A DNA stretch of 64,000 nt from Planctomycetota bacterium (GTDB lineage: Bacteria; Planctomycetota; UBA1135; GCA-002686595): positions 1 through 64,000 of the forward strand of contig JAQXEK010000033.1 in the NCBI GenBank assembly GCA_029250885.1. The letters run 5' to 3'. Both the position numbers and the translations under genes were made by a program. Within the stretch, counting starts at the first letter, position 1. Each line of letters begins with the position of its first letter. Positions 59,489 to 64,000 of this stretch are shown piece after piece. The notes under the pieces were generated by a model, which worked only from the letters and a program-made list of their open reading frames with translations, was not told the DNA's origin and searched no databases.

Positions 59489-62419
59489 TCATTCACCGGG
59501 GATGCGGACGAAGCGGCTCCAGGCCATGTGGCCATCCAGCCAGACGGCGCGAGCGTAGTAGACACCGTGCGCAAGCTCGGGGGCTTGGTCTTTGGCGATG
59601 GGGTAGGTGGTGCTGAAGTCCGACCGTGCTCCGGTGGGCCCTGGACGCTCGAAACCCATCCACGTGATGTCGACCATGGGGCGGCGGGAACTGAGACGAA
59701 AGGTACTGCGGTCGGTCCTTCCCACGGTCGCCGTGCGCGGGCTCCATGTCAGCGACTCGTCGCCATAGTTCAGCTGGAGATCGGAAGAGAGGGGCATGGT
59801 GAATGTGAGCGCCGTGGTGTCTCGCGTGAAGCTCGGAATGACTAGCTGCAGTCGGTCAGCTGAAGGCGTGTCGACCGCAACTCCGTTGCCGATCTTGCGC
59901 TGCAGGCGGACGTCGGAGAATGCAGGGGCTTTTGACTTAGGATCCGGCAGCAGCTTTAAGTCGAGGGGGAGGGCGGAGAGCTGCAACAGGGTGGGGGAGA
60001 TGAGGACTCGGATCCTGGGCGACTCCGAGGTGCCCGCCAAGGCCGGCGCAGCTGCGGCCCCAAGCCCTGTTCCGTCGACGCGCCCGTGGAACTCGCCATT
60101 GCGCACGATCTCGATATAGGCCAGGTTTAGGCCGCTCGCGGCCACGAGCAGGCTGCTACCTTGGACCTGGATCTCGACATTGCGGGGCTGCTGGTCTGGC
60201 CCGGGAGGGGGGCCGGTGGTGGCCGTGGTCTCGCCCGCGACCAGCGCTGCAAAGAGCCCCGCGCGGGTCGATCCTTGGCCGGGGGCCAAGCGCACCGCTG
60301 CGTAGCCGTGGGAGGACGAGCCGTGGTCCGACGAGGAAATCATGCCCGGTAAGTCGCTGTCCGGCTGCTGCCCAAGCAGGTCCGCAAGCCGGGTGACCTC
60401 ACCCCCAGCGCCCTGGTTTGCAATGGCACCAAGCGGCAGCCCCTGGCCCTCGTAACTGCCGCGAAGGCCTTGGTGAATCTCAACGAGCCTGTGGCGCGTG
60501 GGGTCGAATGCGGGCCAGCGAAAGTGGTTCTCGGGCAGGCTCGTCATGTGGGGTATCGCGACGACCTCGCCGGGGGCGAACTGGGTAGGCTTTGAGGCTC
60601 GGTTCCTGGACTTCAAGATCGTTCCATCTTGCCAGATCAGGTTCTGGTGTCCCGAAGTGGGGACATTGCGCTCGATGCCGGGAAGCACAAGCAGCGAGCC
60701 AGGTGCATTCCAACGCTCGGTGTTGCGCTTGCTTTGCCACCACGACGCCGGTGTCAGGTGTTGGTAGTGATCAGTGATGGATAAAAAATCCAGCGCACCC
60801 GGGCCGCGGCCATAGCGGACGGCATCCAAGAACGTGCCGTCCCGGGAACCGGCGCAGCGAGAGAGGTGCGTGTGCCGGTGCAGGTCTCCAAAGAGGTCCT
60901 GCTGGCTCCGCTCGGCGAAGGCTAGCCCAGCCGAGCGGACCGATGCGGTCTCGATGGCGGGAACTGCGGGGCCTGGCTCGGTAGTTGGGAATCCTGCGGC
61001 GGTGTCGAGGGCGATCACGCCAATACGCCAGTCGTCCTCGATGGGGTCGCCAAAGCCGCGCCGGCTGGAAAACTTGGTGCTGCGCGCATCGGTGGTGAGC
61101 ACCACGCGGAAGCCGCTCTCGGTCGGCACGATGGAGGCGTCGTTGTGGTTGTCGCCATCGGACTTGGGCAGCTCCACATCGATGGCCTGACCGGCTTGGC
61201 GGAAGGTCGTTGCGTGGGTCCGCCAGGTGGAGTAGAAGGCGTTTCGGGCTGTGTTGACCGGCTTGAAATCCATATTGGGCATACGGCGCGTCAAGACCAA
61301 GCCCGCTGGGCCGATGGCGACCTGGGGGAAGTCGCCGCGCTGAGCATTGGCGAAGTTAGCCGGCAGTACGGCGTGGGCGACTGCCTTCGGCCCTTTGTCC
61401 GCGTTGGCGCCAGGTGTGAGCTTTGCGAGGCGCGACGTGCGGCGCGATCGCAGAGCGCCGTATTCTCCGAACTGGGGCGCCTCTTCGTAGGCAATCCAGA
61501 CCTCGTCTTCGACAGCGGGATTCGCGGCGATGCTCGTGTAGGCTTGGTAATTGGGGCCCGTGGCCACCAGGGTCTCGGGACCGGGGAAGAGGCCTGCCCC
61601 AAGGTCGAGCTCCATGTGCAAGACATCAAAGCCATTGGGTCCGCCGGGGGTGAAGCGGTCAAAGGCGATGTGCAGCTTGGCCGACGGGCCGGTGCCCGTG
61701 GCGGCCAGGCTGGGGCTCCATTCATCGGCCTCGTTGTGGGTCAAGCGCTTGGGCGCAAGCCAGGTCGTTGCACCTTCCCCCGGACTCGGCAGCCTGCTTG
61801 CCATCAGTTCGTAGTTCGTGCCGACAAGAGCCTGCCAAGCCAAGGCTAACTCGCCGCTTGGCAAGGGCACCAAATCGGGGAGACGCGCGGGGAACTCGCT
61901 CGTGATCACCTCTGGTTGGGCCGCAGCTAACTGCCCGGTTCCCGGGTCAAAGGCGACTGCTGCTCCCATTAGGCGGGCCGCGCCGTTAGCCTCGTCCTCC
62001 CAGACGATGTAGGTGCCCCCGTCGAAGGCCGCGATCGTTGGCGCGGCCAGGGAGCTGCCCCGGGCCAGGGTGGTCTCCGACGAGGTCCCCGATGCGTCGA
62101 GCACACGCAAGACGAGGCTCACCTGGTCGACCTCGCCCACGGTGCTGCGCTTGGAGAGAAAGGTCGTCCAGAGGTCCTTGCCGTCGACCGTTGTGGCGTC
62201 GAGCTCCCTGGCGTAAGCGCGCGGCTTGGCGAGCCAGGTAGGGGGCGCAGGTGCCTCGGCTTGGGCGACATGGGCTGCGGGCCCCGAAGACTTTAGGTCC
62301 TCGCCACAAGCGCTTAGCAAGAGGCCGGCAAGGCCAACGAGGCCAAAGGCAGTACTTCGTGGCCCAAGGCCTCCTACAAGGGGTGTCGGGCGCGTTCGTA
62401 TCGTTAGTTCGTTCGACAT
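59489..62419 (-). CDS. DUF3604-like PHP-type lipoprotein
   Basis: 976 residues. Lipobox LSAC (Cys38) after a twin hydrophobic stretch. The N-terminal ~480 residues are a beta-propeller-like domain (FDGGTYIVWEDEANGAARLMGA; ELALAWQALVGTNYELMA). Then the PHP/amidohydrolase-like domain of the DUF3604 family: FGDLHRHTHLSRCAGSRDG near 511 (HxH metal site), FLSITDHYQH near 550 (TDH), LPGIERNV and HQNLIW, ISSSDHGSSSHGYAAVR. DUF3604 proteins are predicted metal-dependent hydrolases of unknown substrate. A C-terminal beta-sandwich (~residues 740-976) follows. It converges with the sulfatase-fold gene. Confidence 0.88.
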   Translation of the reverse strand: MSNELTIRTRPTPLVGGLGPRSTAFGLVGLAGLLLSACGEDLKSSGPAAHVAQAEAPAPPTWLAKPRAYARELDATTVDGKDLWTTFLSKRSTVGEVDQVSLVLRVLDASGTSSETTLARGSSLAAPTIAAFDGGTYIVWEDEANGAARLMGAAVAFDPGTGQLAAAQPEVITSEFPARLPDLVPLPSGELALAWQALVGTNYELMASRLPSPGEGATTWLAPKRLTHNEADEWSPSLAATGTGPSAKLHIAFDRFTPGGPNGFDVLHMELDLGAGLFPGPETLVATGPNYQAYTSIAANPAVEDEVWIAYEEAPQFGEYGALRSRRTSRLAKLTPGANADKGPKAVAHAVLPANFANAQRGDFPQVAIGPAGLVLTRRMPNMDFKPVNTARNAFYSTWRTHATTFRQAGQAIDVELPKSDGDNHNDASIVPTESGFRVVLTTDARSTKFSSRRGFGDPIEDDWRIGVIALDTAAGFPTTEPGPAVPAIETASVRSAGLAFAERSQQDLFGDLHRHTHLSRCAGSRDGTFLDAVRYGRGPGALDFLSITDHYQHLTPASWWQSKRNTERWNAPGSLLVLPGIERNVPTSGHQNLIWQDGTILKSRNRASKPTQFAPGEVVAIPHMTSLPENHFRWPAFDPTRHRLVEIHQGLRGSYEGQGLPLGAIANQGAGGEVTRLADLLGQQPDSDLPGMISSSDHGSSSHGYAAVRLAPGQGSTRAGLFAALVAGETTATTGPPPGPDQQPRNVEIQVQGSSLLVAASGLNLAYIEIVRNGEFHGRVDGTGLGAAAAPALAGTSESPRIRVLISPTLLQLSALPLDLKLLPDPKSKAPAFSDVRLQRKIGNGVAVDTPSADRLQLVIPSFTRDTTALTFTMPLSSDLQLNYGDESLTWSPRTATVGRTDRSTFRLSSRRPMVDITWMGFERPGPTGARSDFSTTYPIAKDQAPELAHGVYYARAVWLDGHMAWSRFVRIPGE

Positions 62420-62581
62420 GTGTATTTGTGCAGCCCGGGATGTTGGCTGAAACAGCCTACACTCGTCTGCCTAGCTTTGGCTAGTGCCGTCCGCACCTGT
62501 GCGTGTTACCTTTGGAGCTTCCCGTTTGGCGAGATAGACGTAGGAAGCCAAACGAAGCACACCTCAACCCAAAACCCGACC

Positions 62582-63562
62582 ATGATACGCAACTTGCTTC
62601 TCGCGAGTGCCATGACCCTGGGGCTATGCGCGCCTGTCCTTGCGGACAACGTAGGCAAGCCACTCCCCGCGGTCGAACTCGAAGGACTGACCCAATCTCC
62701 GGCCTCCTCGTTTGACGAGCTGGCCGGCCGCGCCCTACTGATCGAGTTCTTCGCCTACTGGTGAGGTCCTTGCGCAGGTGCAGTTCCGCACCTAAACGAT
62801 CTAGAGGATGAGTATGGCTCCATGGGCTTGTCCATCGTCGGAGTTACTAGCGAAGGCGAGAGCCAGACCGAACCCTGGGTCGAGAGCAAGGGCGCGCGTT
62901 ACGCCTACGCCTACGACCGTGGCGGCAAGCTGCAGAAGGCCCTCGGCGTCTCTGGAATTCCAAACGCCGTGCTTGTGGACCCCAGCGGTACGATCCTCTG
63001 GCAAGGCCACCCGAGCAGCCTCACCAACGCACTTGTCGAAGAGGCCATCAAGGGCTCGATCACGACACCTGTCTACGAATGGGGCGGCTCCGCTAAGGGC
63101 ATCAAGAAGGCGTTCCTCAAGGGGAACTTCGCAAAGGCGCTCAAGGAAGCCGACAAGCTCGCAGAAGACGAGGAGCTCGGCACAGAGATCGGCGTCATGC
63201 TGCGCAAGATGGTCGCCGACCGCGTCGCGAGCTACGAAGCCGACCTGGAGCGAGGCGACGTGCTCAAGGCCTACGACGGCGCCAAGGCCCTCGCCTCCGG
63301 CATTAAAGGTCTCCCCGAAGAGGAGCGCATCTCCGCACTGCTCAAGGCGATCTCTAAAGACAAGGCCCATAAGGCTGCTCTCAAAGCTCAAACCAAGTTG
63401 ATTGAGATCTCGGCCCTTGAACTTCGTCGCAAGAAGGACTGCGACGAGAGCATCAAGCAGCTAGAAAAGCTGATGAAGGGTTTCGAGGGAACGCGCACCG
63501 GTGACCTCATCGGAGAAGTGCTTAAGAGTGTCCAGGTGAAGAAGGGCAAGATGGCTCGGTAG
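62582..63562 (+). CDS. Exported thioredoxin-like selenoprotein (Sec at in-frame TGA 62762-62764)
   Basis: 326 codons if TGA 62762-62764 is read as selenocysteine. Residues 1-21 are a signal peptide ending VLA. The TlpA/ResA-like domain has FFAYW-U61-GPC64 where family members have W-C-G/P-x-C, and the later cis-Pro segment SGIPNAVLVDPSGTILWQGH. The frame on both sides of the TGA is the same, stays open for 60 codons upstream and 265 downstream, and homologous thioredoxin sequence resumes at once (AGAVPHLNDLEDEYG). A bacterial-SECIS-like hairpin follows the TGA at 62776-62793. Residues ~165-326 are a helical, Lys/Glu-rich extension of unknown role. The function would be periplasmic thiol-disulfide or peroxide chemistry. 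The alternative is a nonsense mutation at the active-site Cys codon. Selenocysteine machinery genes are not in the window. Confidence 0.85.
62776..62793 (+). promoter_or_regulatory. Bacterial SECIS-like hairpin for the Sec codon at 62762-62764
   Basis: AGGTGC pairs with GCACCT (6 bp) around the loop AGTTCC, in which G is the second base and is followed by T. The loop begins 17 nt after the TGA. Spacing, stem length and the G near the start of the loop agree with known bacterial SECIS elements, which lie inside the coding sequence just after the UGA. Confidence 0.75.
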
Positions 63563-63607
63563 CCGGCTCTACCCTGCAATGTCTTGCGTTCTGCTAGGAC
63601 GCGTACA

Positions 63608-63646
63608 GAGAGCTTCGTCTGCACATCGCAGACGAGGCTCTTTGTT
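63608..63646 (+). terminator. Intrinsic terminator after the selenoprotein gene
   Basis: AGAGCTTCGTCTGC pairs with GCAGACGAGGCTCT (14 bp with one G-T), loop ACATC, followed by TTTGTT. It ends the thioredoxin-like transcript, supporting one full-length message across the TGA. Confidence 0.85.
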
Positions 63647-63743
63647 CGTTAGTGGGTAGGCTGCGGGTTGGGCGAGCAGTCGGCCTGGCCGCCGCGGGGG
63701 ATTCCATAGCCCAGACGGCCCTTTGGACGCTCAAGCAATCCCA

Positions 63744-64000
63744 ATGTTATCCGGCCTTCCGGGCTCCGGAATCCTACTGCGGGTGGAGGTGCCGGACGCC
63801 CAACACGTCCCCCCTGCGCGCAGCGCCACCCCCCGCACGAACAGCGCCCCACCCAAACCGGAAATCCCCACACCAAACTCCCCACTTCCCTCCCCCAGAG
63901 CTTCGACATCCCGAACCAACCCTGTAGAATCAGACCATCTATCGGCCCCCCCCGAGGAGCGCCTCGAACGCGCCGATTCTCGGCACGACGCCACGCTTCC
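63744..64000 (+). CDS. Possible 5' end of a gene running off the window
   Basis: From ATG 63744 the frame stays open to the window end (85 codons). It begins MLSGLPGSGILLRVEVPDAQ and then becomes Pro/Ser/Thr/Ala-rich, like a disordered N-terminal region, ending in an acidic/Arg stretch PPEERLERADSRHDATL. No ribosome binding site is visible and no domain can be recognised. Opposite-strand frames in the same stretch are also open, so this is uncertain. Confidence 0.35.
   Translation, partial: MLSGLPGSGILLRVEVPDAQHVPPARSATPRTNSAPPKPEIPTPNSPLPSPRASTSRTNPVESDHLSAPPEERLERADSRHDATL

Noticed and set aside
63649-63994. Two minus-strand ORFs near the right edge
   Set aside because: Composition dominated by Gly/Arg/Ser with no recognisable domain; the plus-strand frame from 63744 is only slightly better, so neither minus ORF is called.

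Overview
The window looks like a chromosomal segment of a free-living, Gram-negative-type heterotroph, most plausibly a marine Planctomycetota or close relative. The basis is gene content and style, not a marker phylogeny: many very large signal-peptide or lipobox proteins with Ig-like (Big_5-like), FG-GAP/VCBS, kelch and HEAT/TPR-like repeats, several sulfatase-fold lipoproteins, a HEAT/TPR-rich secretome, high GC, and few recognisable Shine-Dalgarno sites. No rRNA, tRNA, insertion sequence, prophage or CRISPR array was found.

Layout. 1-9577: a same-strand run of four giant surface lipoproteins (the first cut by the window edge), followed by a prepilin peptidase (9574-10548), an OmpA/Pal-like lipoprotein (10659-11300) and a sulfatase-fold lipoprotein (11478-13943). 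13947-18313 (minus): the translation/transcription operon nusA-infB-rbfA. 18652-25939 (plus): a sigma-54-type AAA+ regulator with a degenerate Walker B, a TPR-like secreted protein, an RlmI-like methyltransferase overlapping thiS, thiG, a CPBP membrane protease and a gamma-carbonic-anhydrase-like protein. 26336-31989: an FG-GAP lipoprotein and the glyoxylate shunt (aceB, aceA). 32069-36985: a GST-like protein and, on the minus strand, an acyl-CoA carboxylase operon (biotin carboxylase, carboxyltransferase, biotin carrier, thioesterase). 37358-50158: a mix of secreted proteins (HEAT-like, kelch, transglutaminase, EF-hand, metallopeptidase), a CpsD-like ATPase, a SprT-like protein and an AGCS sodium/amino-acid symporter. 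51113-59466: a tightly packed surface-glycan-like cluster (sulfatase-fold lipoprotein, small exported protein, GT-C-like membrane protein, O-antigen-ligase/TPR fusion, second sulfatase-fold lipoprotein), converging with a DUF3604-like PHP lipoprotein (59489-62419). 62582-63562: an exported thioredoxin-like gene.

The two most notable things are not ordinary annotated genes. First, the thioredoxin-like gene at 62582-63562 carries an in-frame TGA exactly where the first cysteine of the CxxC active site belongs, with a bacterial-SECIS-like hairpin starting 12 nt downstream: a likely selenoprotein that a standard caller would break in two. Second, the gene-free interval 43020-43686 contains a stand-alone, highly structured RNA candidate (about 43301-43540) whose 5' and 3' ends pair, with a long apical hairpin, a UUCG hairpin and a very strong intrinsic terminator; its layout resembles 6S RNA but no sequence signature I recognise confirms that. 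A third theme is that all three sulfatase-fold proteins have threonine at the formylglycine (Cys/Ser) position.
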